Assembly (NCBI GenBank): GCA_965261645.1
Contig: CBDHDJ010000003.1
Span: 558,001 to 622,000, forward strand
DNA: 64,000 bases
From: CBDHDJ01 sp965261645
GTDB lineage: Bacteria > Pseudomonadota > Alphaproteobacteria > SHVV01
Direction of reading: 5' to 3'
In this document: piece by piece, positions 28,415-36,861 of the stretch
How the letters are laid out: each line of letters begins with the position of its first letter
Numbering within the stretch: the stretch's first letter is position 1
Program-made: the position numbers and the translations under genes
The notes under the pieces: generated by a model
Told to the model about the DNA's origin: nothing
The model's input: the letters and a program-made list of their open reading frames with translations, nothing else
Databases searched by the model: none

Positions 28415-28446
28415 GATCCCATATGTTTCATGAAACATATGGGATC
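28415..28446. repeat. 32-bp perfect palindrome at the ritC end of RIT1 copy 2
   Basis: Same as 15612-15643. It is followed by the native end of orphan gene B (TAA at 28490-28492). Confidence 0.9.
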
Positions 28447-28578
28447 GGCGGCAACGGGCCTATTCGCGGAGCGCAGGCGCAAGGGCCGCTAAGCGGGCGT
28501 ACCCTCGGAGATGTCCCGCCGGCCGCAGGCTGGCGGGGCGTCTTTCTCCCGGATTTCAACCCCGGCAGGAGACCGCCA

Positions 28579-29367
28579 ATGGCTTACAAAGACCCCGGGC
28601 ACGGCCGCGCGTGCGACCGGGAACGCTACCACCGCCGCACCACCGAACGCCTCGCCCGCGGCATGTGTCCAAGATGCGGAGAGGCCCGGCCCGTGACGGA
28701 TCACAGCTTATGCCAGAGCTGCGGTGACAAACGGCGCAAGGCCGAGCGCGCAAGATGCGCGAAGGCCAAGGCGGCTGGCATACCATACGGCGGCAGAGAC
28801 CCGGAACGGTGCCGCGAGTTTGCACGCGACAGGAGCAGGCGGCGCGATCGGGCACGGCAGGACGCTCGCACGTGCACGCGCTGCGGCACACATCCACCCA
28901 TTGAGGGCGGCACGGTGTGCGAACCGTGCCACGTGGCACGGCGTGACAGGGAGCGGGAACAATATGCCACGCGGAGGGCCGCCGGTTTGTGCGGCCGGTG
29001 CGGCACGCCGGTGCCCAGTGATGCCGCGTATTGCGACCGGTGCGCCAGGAGCGCGGCCAAACGCTCAAGAAAAAAAGCGAAAAATGCAAGAAGCCGCCAG
29101 CGCTACGTCCAGCGGCGAGTACGAAGGCTTTGTATAGATTGTGCCGCAGCATCCCAGGGCGCGTCCCGGTGTCCTCCGTGCGCCCGCCGGTCCTGGGCGC
29201 GTTCGGGCGAGCATCGCGGTCTGCCGGTTTTGCCGCCTCGAGTTACGGTCATCGAGATCGCCTCGGGGGTCAATCATGGGACATGGGACCGGTGGGAAGA
29301 TGTAGTGGTCTGCCTGGCCTTCGCCAAGCTTTCCCGGGACCAGGTGGAGCTGATCCCGGATATGTAG
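28579..29367 (+). CDS. four-zinc-ribbon, arginine-rich protein (intact copy)
   Basis: 262 residues from the ATG at 28579 (AGGAG 7 nt upstream). Four CxxC...CxxC modules: C30/33/45/48, C99/102/114/117, C138/141/152/155 and C185/188/198/201, joined by highly basic stretches (KRSRKKAKNARSRQR). The last 45 residues are different in character (RVTVIEIASGVNHGTWDRWE, CLAFAKLSRDQVELIPDM). The make-up suggests a nucleic-acid-binding protein, but I do not recognise the family. It follows the orphan gene by about 85 bp in all modules, hinting at a two-gene unit. A second copy is split by RIT2. Confidence 0.75.
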   Translation: MAYKDPGHGRACDRERYHRRTTERLARGMCPRCGEARPVTDHSLCQSCGDKRRKAERARCAKAKAAGIPYGGRDPERCREFARDRSRRRDRARQDARTCTRCGTHPPIEGGTVCEPCHVARRDREREQYATRRAAGLCGRCGTPVPSDAAYCDRCARSAAKRSRKKAKNARSRQRYVQRRVRRLCIDCAAASQGASRCPPCARRSWARSGEHRGLPVLPPRVTVIEIASGVNHGTWDRWEDVVVCLAFAKLSRDQVELIPDM

Positions 29368-29545
29368 AGCACCGCCCGGTATCCGGCGCGGGCGTCCGAA
29401 AGCTCGTTGCCGCGCGCTACGCGCGCTTCCGTGAATTTGCGCCTTTGCGCCTTGCGCGGTCCACTCCGGCAGGAACCGTCCAAGCCGCCATATTTGGGAA
29501 ATGCGTCGCGACGTTTCGCGTGCTTCCAGACGACTCCATATATCC
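29368..29545. repeat. segment following zinc-ribbon gene, repeated at 54508-54685
   Basis: About 175 bp after the zinc-ribbon stop are nearly identical in the two copies, ending near CAGACGACTCCATATAT. It contains the palindromic GCGCGCTACGCGCGC. No gene seen. Confidence 0.6.
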
Positions 29546-29548
29546 ACC

Positions 29549-29635
29549 ATGTCCCGCGTCAACGCGATCATCGAGGGCTGGATCCGCGAGCGGCCCGAGC
29601 AGTGGCTGTGGCTACACCGCCGGTGGCCGGACTGA
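29549..29635 (+). pseudogene. C-terminal scrap of a lipid A acyltransferase (LpxL/HtrB-like)
   Basis: The frame reads VNAIIEGWIRERPEQWLWLH then RRWPD and stop, the characteristic end of Kdo2-lipid A acyltransferases. Nothing upstream in frame belongs to the family, so only the last 29 codons survive next to the 29368-29545 repeat. Confidence 0.65.
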
Positions 29636-29639
29636 GGCG

Positions 29640-29775
29640 GGTCAGCCCTCGGCAGCCGCGTTCGCCAGACGTAGCGCTTGTTGCCATCGGGCATTTCGAT
29701 CGAGAACGGGGTCTCGATTGCGCCGATACGGTCGATGAAACCATTGAGCCTGCTGAAGCTGGCGGGTGCCGCCAT
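29640..29775 (-). pseudogene. possible N-terminal fragment of a methyltransferase-like protein
   Basis: On the minus strand MAAPASFSRLNGFIDRIGAI and TPFSIEMPDGNKRYVWRTRL look like protein-coding sequence and recall the N-terminal strand (short DGR-type turn) of cyclopropane-fatty-acid-synthase-type methyltransferases. The frame then runs into the lpxL scrap. Low certainty. Confidence 0.25.
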
Positions 29776-29865
29776 ATTCCCCCCGGCGCGGCGAACCCGT
29801 TGTATGGCGCACGGCACTCCGGCGCCGTAGCCGACACTGCAGCCGAGTTAGCGACGACAGCTTAG

Positions 29866-31309
29866 CAGCCCGTTGATTAAGTGGTTTTTTCCGGCTCTCA
29901 CCCCCAGATGAGGAATGCGGCGGCGAAAGCCGTCTGGCCGCTTTGCGAGACCCCCCGTGCCACCAGCATGGCCCCGGTGGGCGTGAGCAGAACGAAAATA
30001 CCGCCATATCCGCCCGCCACGGCCTCCCGCGGGGTGCCGGCGCCGATGAGCTGGCGCATCAGTAACGATAGATTGTGGCCGGCGACGTGGAGCAGGTATC
30101 GCTTGTGCACATTCTCTCGCCCGCGCAGCCAGGTTCGTCGCATGCCGCCACGATCGAGGTTGTGGGCAAAGCAGCGCTCGACGATCTCGGCGCGCAGCTT
30201 GAAGGCCTCGCGGGCGACCCCGGACTTGAGCCGCGCACGGGTGTTGGTGACCGCGCGCCGCGCCGCCTCATCACCGTGCCAGCGCGAAAAGCCGGTCTGC
30301 CTGGGCGCCGCGATCCGGGTCTTCCAGGGACTGTCGTTCAGAGCCCTCAAGACTGCCCGTGAGTGATAACCTTTGTCGGCGACGCATTCGGCCGGGTCCT
30401 CCGACGTCGGTGCCGCATCCACCGCCTCGAGGTTTGCCTCGGCCTTCGCCAGGGTCTTGGAAAGCGTCGTGGTGTCGCCCTCATCGGCCGGGTGCAGCTC
30501 GGCCGCCACCACCGCGCCGGTGTCCAGATCCACCGCGTGCTCGGGCTTGTAGGCCAGATGCGTCGTGCCGTCCTTCATCTTGGTGATCTTGGCCTCGGGG
30601 TCGCTCTTCGAAACCCAATCCGTGTTGGAAAGCTTCTTGCCCTTGCGCTTCCGGTCCAGACGCGCCAGGTCCTCGGCCGTGGGTGTCTCGACCCCGCTTT
30701 CCCGGGCCAGGCGCTCCAGCATCTCCCGGTAGCCTTCGCCGTTGTCGCGCCGCACGATGTTCCGCAGCGCCGCGTTGGCCTCCATGGTCGAGGCATCGAC
30801 GCCGATGCGCTCGCCCTTGATCAGCCCCGCCTCGGCGATCAGCACCAGAACCCAGTCGAAGACCGCCGCGTGGACTTCATGGGGCAGGCGCGTGCGGCTC
30901 CGTGACAGCCAGGAATGGTCCGGTACCCGATCACGGCTCCCCAGTCGCAGGAACGCCCGCAGCGAAAGCGAGTCCGAGCAGCGCCACTCCAGACCGCGCT
31001 CGCTGTCGATGCCCTCGAAGTAGCCCACCAGGTGCATCCGGAAATAGCGCCCGGGCGGCACCGAGGGCGCGCCCATCCGGACCGCGTAATAAGGCCGGCA
31101 GCTCGCCTCGGCAAAGGCGTCGAAGCCGCCCGCGATCAGCACCGACTGCAAGCGGTCATAAAACACATGACCCGGAGAGCGCGGCATCTCCGACCAGCTC
31201 ACCATCAGGTCCCCCTGACCATCCTTCTGCCGTCCCATCGCCATCGGCAAATCCCCCTGCAAATCAGGGAACCAGAGAATCAGACGGCGCCGACTTAATC
31301 AACGGGCTG
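29866..31309. mobile_element. IS1182-like insertion sequence, copy C
   Basis: 1444 bp, same ends as copy A, reversed. Flanks do not match: TTAG on the left, ATAG on the right. The right flank equals, in the element's own orientation, the 3' flank of copy D (CTAT), which suggests an inversion between C and D. Confidence 0.9.
29898..31244 (-). CDS. IS1182-like DDE transposase, copy C
   Basis: 448 residues from the ATG at 31244, nearly identical to copy A (T for N in VTNTRARLKSG, R for K in IAAPRQTGFS). Ends AFLIWG with a proper stop. Motifs intact. Confidence 0.9.
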   Translation of the reverse strand: MAMGRQKDGQGDLMVSWSEMPRSPGHVFYDRLQSVLIAGGFDAFAEASCRPYYAVRMGAPSVPPGRYFRMHLVGYFEGIDSERGLEWRCSDSLSLRAFLRLGSRDRVPDHSWLSRSRTRLPHEVHAAVFDWVLVLIAEAGLIKGERIGVDASTMEANAALRNIVRRDNGEGYREMLERLARESGVETPTAEDLARLDRKRKGKKLSNTDWVSKSDPEAKITKMKDGTTHLAYKPEHAVDLDTGAVVAAELHPADEGDTTTLSKTLAKAEANLEAVDAAPTSEDPAECVADKGYHSRAVLRALNDSPWKTRIAAPRQTGFSRWHGDEAARRAVTNTRARLKSGVAREAFKLRAEIVERCFAHNLDRGGMRRTWLRGRENVHKRYLLHVAGHNLSLLMRQLIGAGTPREAVAGGYGGIFVLLTPTGAMLVARGVSQSGQTAFAAAFLIWG

Positions 31310-31587
31310 ATAGGTCAATAGCTGTCATTTAGCCGTGGTGCCCCCTAGGTCCGTGAATAGCCAGGGCCGGACAATCAGGCAGACGAATTTCTGCTGGTGA
31401 TCGCGTGTTCAAACCCCGCCTGTAGAACCGTCAACGCCGAACGTCGAGGTCAGTTCAGTCGCAGGGCGTTAATTCCCTAAATTCTAAGCCGCTGTCAAAA
31501 TTCGGCGGGCAACGAGCGCGAAATATCTGATGAGGGCCTGAGCGAAGATTGCTGAAGCGGCTGAAATATGCGGTTGAAGCAGACCTG
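31310..31587. other. no gene seen
   Basis: 278 bp between IS1182-like copy C and the end of the oxygenase operon, with no convincing frame, hairpin or RNA gene. Confidence 0.4.
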
Positions 31588-32046
31588 TCATATGACCGTC
31601 GAGGGACCAAAATCGAGCCGCCGCGTTTCCATACGGACTTCGCGGTTGGCGAGCAGCACTCGATCGCCGTCCACGGCGACTTCGTCGAGGTATTTGGTGA
31701 CCGCGAACAGCTTTGAGGCGCCCTGTAGGTCGGTGTGATAGACGATCACCGAGGTTTCTACATTCACCCGCCCGTTTGTGCGCCCGACCTCACGGCAGAC
31801 ACCCGCGTGGCGGCGGTAGCCTCCCGGCATGACGATATGGGTGGGCAGGTCCTTGAACAGGGCGCTGAGCTCCTCGAGATCGAGGTCGCGCCAGATCATG
31901 TCCTTGCGAATCTCCTCGCTATAGGCCGTGATCATGTAGCGAAAATCCGGCGTGCACAGCGCCATCCACTCCTCGTACTTCTTTTCGTCGAGAAGCACGC
32001 ACGAGGTGTAAATAAGATCAATGATGGTGGTTCTGTCGGCCGTCAA
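31588..32046 (-). CDS. ring-hydroxylating dioxygenase, beta (small) subunit
   Basis: 152 residues of the SnoaL/NTF2-like fold used by small subunits of aromatic-ring hydroxylating dioxygenases: LIYTSCVLLDEKKYEEWMAL, ITAYSEEIRKDMIWRDLDLE, then YRRHAGVCREV and VETSVIVYHTDLQGASKLFA. It would support the alpha-subunit hexamer; no catalytic residues are expected. It lies 33 bp behind the alpha-subunit gene, in the same operon. Similar length to known beta subunits. Substrate not predictable. Confidence 0.85.
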   Translation of the reverse strand: MTADRTTIIDLIYTSCVLLDEKKYEEWMALCTPDFRYMITAYSEEIRKDMIWRDLDLEELSALFKDLPTHIVMPGGYRRHAGVCREVGRTNGRVNVETSVIVYHTDLQGASKLFAVTKYLDEVAVDGDRVLLANREVRMETRRLDFGPSTVI

Positions 32047-32079
32047 GGCGCAGTCCTAATCGCTGGTCGAAGCGCGCCC

Positions 32080-33288
32080 CTATTCGGCAGCCAGGATGGC
32101 GGGCTTGCTCGACGAGCGGCCCATGCGCCGTTCCCACTCGGCATAGAAATTGCGAAGCGGTGCTTCGCACTGGGTTTTAGATTGCTCTTCCCGGGCGATG
32201 AGGCTCCACGGCACCAGCCCGCTTTTCATCGCACTCTTCTGCGATGCGGCGGCGATGTTGTCCTCCGGGACGTTGAGACCGAACGGTCCCCAGATCGTGT
32301 TGTGATCCTTATAGCGCCCCCGACGGTCCTCGCTCGATTCCCCTTTCACGCCGAGCGCACGCATCTGGATAATGGTGCGATCGGCACTGAGCGGCACCAG
32401 GGTATCCAAGCGGAAGCCCGAATCGCGGAACACAAGCGCTGTGTCGGGCCACACATCGACGACGCGGTATTCGTTGGGCTGGAGTCCTGGCAGCACGTTA
32501 CCGGCGCGCTCGCTTTCATAGCCCTGCTGCTTGCCATAGGCGACGAGCAGGGCGCCCAGCAGGGTGGCGTGGCCGTTTGGGTAGAACTTCCAAACGCGAT
32601 CGTAATAGCCCGGCTCCTGCACGCTGGTGCGCCGGTTAATGCTATGCAACCACTCGTGGTAGATCTCACTGGTGAGCTCCTGGATGTTCTTCCAGTTCGC
32701 CTCGAGCTCGATCTCGTGATAGTGATAAACCTCGAGCGGTTCGGTGCCGAGTATGGCCTCGGCGTTTTCCATCGCTTCGCCAAGATAAGACGCCAGCGTC
32801 TCGGCTTCGTCGTCGAGGTTGACGAACACGAGCCCGAGACGCACTTCAGTCCGAATTTCCCGCAGCCCCATATCCTCTTTTCTTATGCCCACCGGCGCGT
32901 AGGCTTCATCGCGGGTGACTGAGACGCAGTTGCCCATGGTGTCGTAGGACCAGAGGTGAAACAGGCAGGTGAAGCTCGGCGCGTTGCCCGCGGGCTCACG
33001 AACGACCTCGGCGCCGCGGTGGGAGCAAATATTGAGAAAGGTCCGGATCTGTCCGTCCTCGCCCCGGGTCACCACGAGCGGAGTGCCGGCCACCACGACC
33101 GTGCGAAAGTCGAATACCTCTGCGACCTCGCTTTCGTGGCAAACCCAGATCCATAATTTCTTGAATATTTTCTCCTGTTCCTCGCTGAAAATCTCCTCAC
33201 TCGTGTAGATGCTGTTATCGAGGTAGTGGGTGGGGGGCAGACTAGGAACGCGTTCCCATTCGCGGGCGGTGCGGGACATTTCGCTCAC
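32080..33288 (-). CDS. Rieske non-heme iron oxygenase, alpha (large) subunit
   Basis: 402 residues. Rieske [2Fe-2S] ligands C88-x-H90 and C108-x2-H111 (ICSHRG, CLFHLWSY). The catalytic domain has the mononuclear iron pair H211 and H215 within SEIYHEWLH, after the NWKN segment at 198-201. It would add two hydroxyls, or perform a related oxidation, using electrons from a reductase. No ferredoxin or reductase gene is in the window. It is preceded by an alpha/beta hydrolase and a solute-binding protein on the same strand. Confidence 0.92.
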   Translation of the reverse strand: MSEMSRTAREWERVPSLPPTHYLDNSIYTSEEIFSEEQEKIFKKLWIWVCHESEVAEVFDFRTVVVAGTPLVVTRGEDGQIRTFLNICSHRGAEVVREPAGNAPSFTCLFHLWSYDTMGNCVSVTRDEAYAPVGIRKEDMGLREIRTEVRLGLVFVNLDDEAETLASYLGEAMENAEAILGTEPLEVYHYHEIELEANWKNIQELTSEIYHEWLHSINRRTSVQEPGYYDRVWKFYPNGHATLLGALLVAYGKQQGYESERAGNVLPGLQPNEYRVVDVWPDTALVFRDSGFRLDTLVPLSADRTIIQMRALGVKGESSEDRRGRYKDHNTIWGPFGLNVPEDNIAAASQKSAMKSGLVPWSLIAREEQSKTQCEAPLRNFYAEWERRMGRSSSKPAILAAE

Positions 33289-33400
33289 CTCTCGGCGCGT
33301 GAATTTGATGGCGGACGGCGCGTTTGCTACCTTGGTGGGCGTCGCGAATGACCCCAGCGATCACCGTCCCGGCCATCTTATTGGAAGGGCAAGACGCCCG

Positions 33401-34306
33401 TCAATGAGCGGCCGGTCGGGCAGCGGTCGTTTGTGTGGAAGGAGTGCTGACCATCCATTTGCGCACCTTCCGGACCCAGACACCGGTGGGATCACCACAC
33501 GCTTCGTTCGTCTGGAAGTGGCTCAGACCTGCAAGTTCGTAACATTCGCAGATGCCAGGCTGCGGCTTGAGGCGTTCGATCATTTGCTTGTTGTCGGCAA
33601 TGATTCCGGGCACGTCCTCCGAGCCGAAGGCGAGGATAAACGGCGTCTCATTGCCGTCCATAAAGTCGATGGGGCTGGCATCCCGATCGTCTCGTTCGTT
33701 CGCCAAGAACTCGCGGACGAGTGTGTCGCGCCGTGAGCCTTGCTTGATGTTGCTGAGGTGAAGGTTGAAGGCGCCACTGACGGGAAAGCAGCCCTTGACG
33801 ATGTCCGCCGGCAGACCGCGGTCCCCTACGAGGTCGGGCCGGAGCGTGACCAGAGCGGCCAGATGACCGCCGGACGAATGGCCGCCGATGAACAGGCGCT
33901 CCGGGTCCCCGCCGTGCGTTTCGATGTTCCGGTGGACCCACGCCAGCGCATCGATGCAGTCTTCGAGCTGCGCGGGATGCTTATGCTCCGGAGCGAGCCG
34001 ATGGTTCACCGCGACAAAAATCGCCGGCAGGTCAAGGAACGCCGGTGCGATGAATCCCATCCACTCCTTAAAGCCGTGTTGCCAGCCGCCGCCGTGGATG
34101 AACAGCAGCACGGGCACAGCGTTCAAGCCCTTGTCGGCAGGCAGGAAGATGTCGATCTTTTGATAGTAGTCTTCGCCGTACGGGACATCGAGAACGGTGC
34201 GACTCGTGGCCACGACTTTGCGCGAGCGCGCCAGCGCGCGGTCGACGAAATCCTGAGCGCCTGGTTCCGTCAGCAGGCCGCGATCCGGCATATCATCGAA
34301 CGACAT
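33401..34306 (-). CDS. alpha/beta hydrolase (esterase/lipase type)
   Basis: 301 residues from the ATG at 34306. Oxyanion-hole motif HGGG (LLFIHGGGWQHGFKEW), then VAVNHRLAPEHKHPAQLEDC, the nucleophile elbow GHSSGG, and a late H in LSHFQTNEACGDP, as in hormone-sensitive-lipase-like or kynurenine-formamidase-like enzymes. Cytoplasmic, no signal peptide. Frame upstream of 34306 belongs to the shadow of the next gene. In this operon it may hydrolyse an ester or amide before ring oxidation; that is inference. Confidence 0.88.
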   Translation of the reverse strand: MSFDDMPDRGLLTEPGAQDFVDRALARSRKVVATSRTVLDVPYGEDYYQKIDIFLPADKGLNAVPVLLFIHGGGWQHGFKEWMGFIAPAFLDLPAIFVAVNHRLAPEHKHPAQLEDCIDALAWVHRNIETHGGDPERLFIGGHSSGGHLAALVTLRPDLVGDRGLPADIVKGCFPVSGAFNLHLSNIKQGSRRDTLVREFLANERDDRDASPIDFMDGNETPFILAFGSEDVPGIIADNKQMIERLKPQPGICECYELAGLSHFQTNEACGDPTGVWVRKVRKWMVSTPSTQTTAARPAAH

Positions 34307-34425
34307 GTTAGTTCTTTCGGCTCTTGGGCTGGCGCCAGATAGGGGCAGCCAGGTGAGCGTGACGCGTGGGCCTGGGGCCCGACCCGCGTGTAGCGCCTCC
34401 CACTCTGGGCTTGGCGCCCAAGCGA

Positions 34426-35457
34426 TCAGTTCTGCGGCAAGTACTCGTTGGTGAAATACTCTGCCGGATCGCTCGGAACCGAGATAACGCCCTTTTCCAC
34501 CGCCCAATCCTGCGCCTGCTTCCAAATCTCTATGTCCTGGGCGAAGAAAATGCCGTTGGCGTCCTGCCAATCCGGCATCGTGGCGCTCGAGATGGCTGTG
34601 TGTTGGGCCAGCGTGAAGATCTCGTTGCCCTTGAACATGTGCGCGTTGATCGGGTCTGGGTTCTTGAAGTAGTCGAGCGCTCCTTTCTTCGTCGCCCTCA
34701 GGAATCGGCAAACGGCATTGGGATTGTTCTTGGCCCAGTTTTCGTTGGTGACGAGCAACTGGTAGTAAAACGGCGGCACGCCGTAATCCCGATACAGGAG
34801 CCAGCGCGCCGGCGGCCTCCCAAACTGATCATTGATTTCATCGGCGACGATGCCTTCGGCATAGGTCAGGCCGTGTGAGGCATCGATCTTACCGTCGGCA
34901 ATGAGCGCGTTATGAGCAAAGCCCGGATCGACGACCATAACGTCGTCGAGGGTCAGACCACCGTGCTCGAGTAGTGAGCGTAGGTAGGCCTGCGCATCGA
35001 TCTTGGGGCCGACACCCAACGTCATACCCTTAAGATCGGCGGGCGAGTTGATCGGCTGGTCACCGTTGAAAAAGAGGCCCGAAACGATAACCCGGAGCGT
35101 CGCCGCGACCGACACTACAGGGATACCCGTTTCGCGGGAGAGCATGACCTCGGGAACATAGGTGAGGCTGAAATTGACCCGTTCCCGCGCCACCAGCTTG
35201 ATCGGATCAGCCGGGTTGGCGGGTGCGATCACCTCAACCTCGATCCCTTCGTCCGCGTAATAGCCGCTCAGTTGAGCGGCAAACATCGGCCCCATGGAGG
35301 CCCATGGCAGCCAATCGCCCATCATCACAATCTTCTTCGTCTCCGCCGGGCCGTCGCAGGGCGCGGCCCACGCCGCGACCGTGAACCAACCCATTGCGAG
35401 CACCATTACCGCTGCCATGGTGATAGCGTTCTTGGCGCGGATTCCCAGCCTCGTCAT
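34426..35457 (-). CDS. ABC transporter substrate-binding protein, NMT1/THI5-like
   Basis: 343 residues from the ATG at 35457, with GGGAGG 9 nt upstream. Signal peptide (NAITMAAVMVLAMGWFTVAA, WAA) then a periplasmic binding fold: VMMGDWLPWASMGPMFAAQL, GYYADEGIEVEVIAPANPAD, DLKGMTLGVGPKIDAQAYLR. NMT1/THI5-like proteins bind small aromatic or pyrimidine-type compounds. No permease or ATPase gene is next to it, so the transporter partner is elsewhere or lost. First gene of the minus-strand cluster; a promoter should lie in 35458-35670. Confidence 0.9.
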   Translation of the reverse strand: MTRLGIRAKNAITMAAVMVLAMGWFTVAAWAAPCDGPAETKKIVMMGDWLPWASMGPMFAAQLSGYYADEGIEVEVIAPANPADPIKLVARERVNFSLTYVPEVMLSRETGIPVVSVAATLRVIVSGLFFNGDQPINSPADLKGMTLGVGPKIDAQAYLRSLLEHGGLTLDDVMVVDPGFAHNALIADGKIDASHGLTYAEGIVADEINDQFGRPPARWLLYRDYGVPPFYYQLLVTNENWAKNNPNAVCRFLRATKKGALDYFKNPDPINAHMFKGNEIFTLAQHTAISSATMPDWQDANGIFFAQDIEIWKQAQDWAVEKGVISVPSDPAEYFTNEYLPQN

Positions 35458-35673
35458 GATGTTATCCTCCCTTGGGTATGACACCATTTCATAGCGCCTG
35501 TTTGGCAATATTCTCAGGTGCGGGCAAATCGAAGTATATCAAGTCGCAACAGGATAGCTCAGCTTCGGCCTACCTCTAAAATTTGTATCAGCCGCAATGT
35601 TCTTCTGTTTTCATCGTATATGCTCGAGCCGGCCGCTCGTCAGTCGTCGAGGCAGCAGTTAACTCTCGGTGGT

Positions 35674-35934
35674 TTAGGGCTCTCGACATTGACCCGCGCT
35701 TGATGCGGTAAAGGCGATTTCGCCTACCGGCGAATCGAACGCCAACTCACGCAGCGCCTCATCGTGGACCCACATGTATATGGCATCGCCATAACCCTCC
35801 GGCGCCGCATCGGCCGCCTGGCGCAGGCGCTCGATCCAGGCGGAATCGAACATGCCGCGGAGGCAGACGAGGCCGTCCCGTTGGTAGGTCTCGATTTCCT
35901 CTTCGGTGATGGGACGTGGCAGCGATCGGTTCAT
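35674..35934 (-). pseudogene. truncated phytanoyl-CoA dioxygenase-like gene
   Basis: The first 74 residues (MNRSLPRPITEEEIETYQRD ... ELAFDSPVGEIAF) match the starts of the two full genes next to it. Then unrelated codons and a stop follow. All iron ligands are missing. Most likely the leftover of a third tandem copy. Confidence 0.75.
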
Positions 35935-35967
35935 AATCTTGCCCCGTTTGGTCCAGAATGGTGTGCC

Positions 35968-36861
35968 TTATTCGCCGGCGGCGGCGTTTGGCCGCTCTCC
36001 CGGAATGCCCGCATCGCGATAGGTCGCCGCCCCGCCGGGCAAATAGCTCCAGCCCGTCGGCCGGGGCCATTCGGCGCGGGGACGCTTGGGCCAGATGCGC
36101 GGCAGCATCTCATGATCGGCCGGGAACGGCTCGCCGTCCTTGAGGCCGTAATCCTTGGTGTCCTCCATACCGCGGCCCGGCGGGATGGCGGCATAGCGCG
36201 CATCGTCGCCGAACAGGTTGTGGCTGATGGCGCGGCGTGGCTGATCGGTCCGATTGGGCCCAGCACTATGCACCATCATGCCGTGGCCGACGATGCAGCC
36301 GCCGGGCTCGGTGTCGAACCGGACGACGTCGTACTGACCGCGGAGGTTGTCGAAATCCGGTACCCGCTCGCGGCCCGGCCTGACGTCCTTGGGCGCGCTG
36401 CCATCGAAGGGTTCGGGCTCGAACACCTTGCCCCAATCGTGCGAGCCCTTGACCCACTCGACGGCGCCGTTCTCGCCGGTCGCCGCGTCGATCCCGATCC
36501 ACAAATTACAGGTCTGCCGGCCGGCGAGCTGGAGATAGGGCTGGTCCTGGTGCCACGGCGTGAGCGATTCCGAGTGCGGGTCCTTCACCCACTCGATGTC
36601 GCCCATATGGCCGATCGTCTTGGAGCGCAGGAGCGCCGCCGCGATTTCGCCCACGGGCGAATCAAACACCAGCTCGCGAATAGCCTCGCTGACAGGCCAA
36701 ATGAAATTGCGCTCGCCATAGGCGCCTGGCGCCTCGTCGATCGCCGCACCTACACGTTCTACCCAATCAGCATCGAACATGCACCCGAGATAAACGACGC
36801 CGTCGTTCCAGAAGGTGCGGATTTCATCCTCGGTGATCGGGCGCAGGACTGATCGGTTCAT
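35968..36861 (-). CDS. phytanoyl-CoA dioxygenase (PhyH)-family protein
   Basis: 297 residues. Fe(II)/2-oxoglutarate oxygenase with the facial triad H-x-D in LTPWHQDQPYLQ and a distal H (MMVHSAGPNRTDQPRRAISH), plus the R that binds 2-oxoglutarate. It would hydroxylate an unknown small substrate with release of CO2 and succinate. About 60% similar by eye to the next gene, so the two arose by tandem duplication. Start MNRSVLRPITEDEIRTFWND aligns with the neighbours. Confidence 0.88.
   Translation of the reverse strand: MNRSVLRPITEDEIRTFWNDGVVYLGCMFDADWVERVGAAIDEAPGAYGERNFIWPVSEAIRELVFDSPVGEIAAALLRSKTIGHMGDIEWVKDPHSESLTPWHQDQPYLQLAGRQTCNLWIGIDAATGENGAVEWVKGSHDWGKVFEPEPFDGSAPKDVRPGRERVPDFDNLRGQYDVVRFDTEPGGCIVGHGMMVHSAGPNRTDQPRRAISHNLFGDDARYAAIPPGRGMEDTKDYGLKDGEPFPADHEMLPRIWPKRPRAEWPRPTGWSYLPGGAATYRDAGIPGERPNAAAGE

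Larger units (their letters stand above)
24966..28446. mobile_element. RIT1 element, copy 2
   Basis: Same orientation as copy 1 relative to the orphan gene. Inverted repeats at 24966-25006 and 28380-28420; palindrome 28415-28446. The three proteins are identical to copy 1, while the orphan gene on its left flank has diverged, so the element moved recently or was homogenised. Confidence 0.9.

Noticed and set aside
31310..31587. GTTCAAACCCC near 31410 as a tRNA T-arm
   Set aside because: No acceptor, D or anticodon stems can be paired around it.
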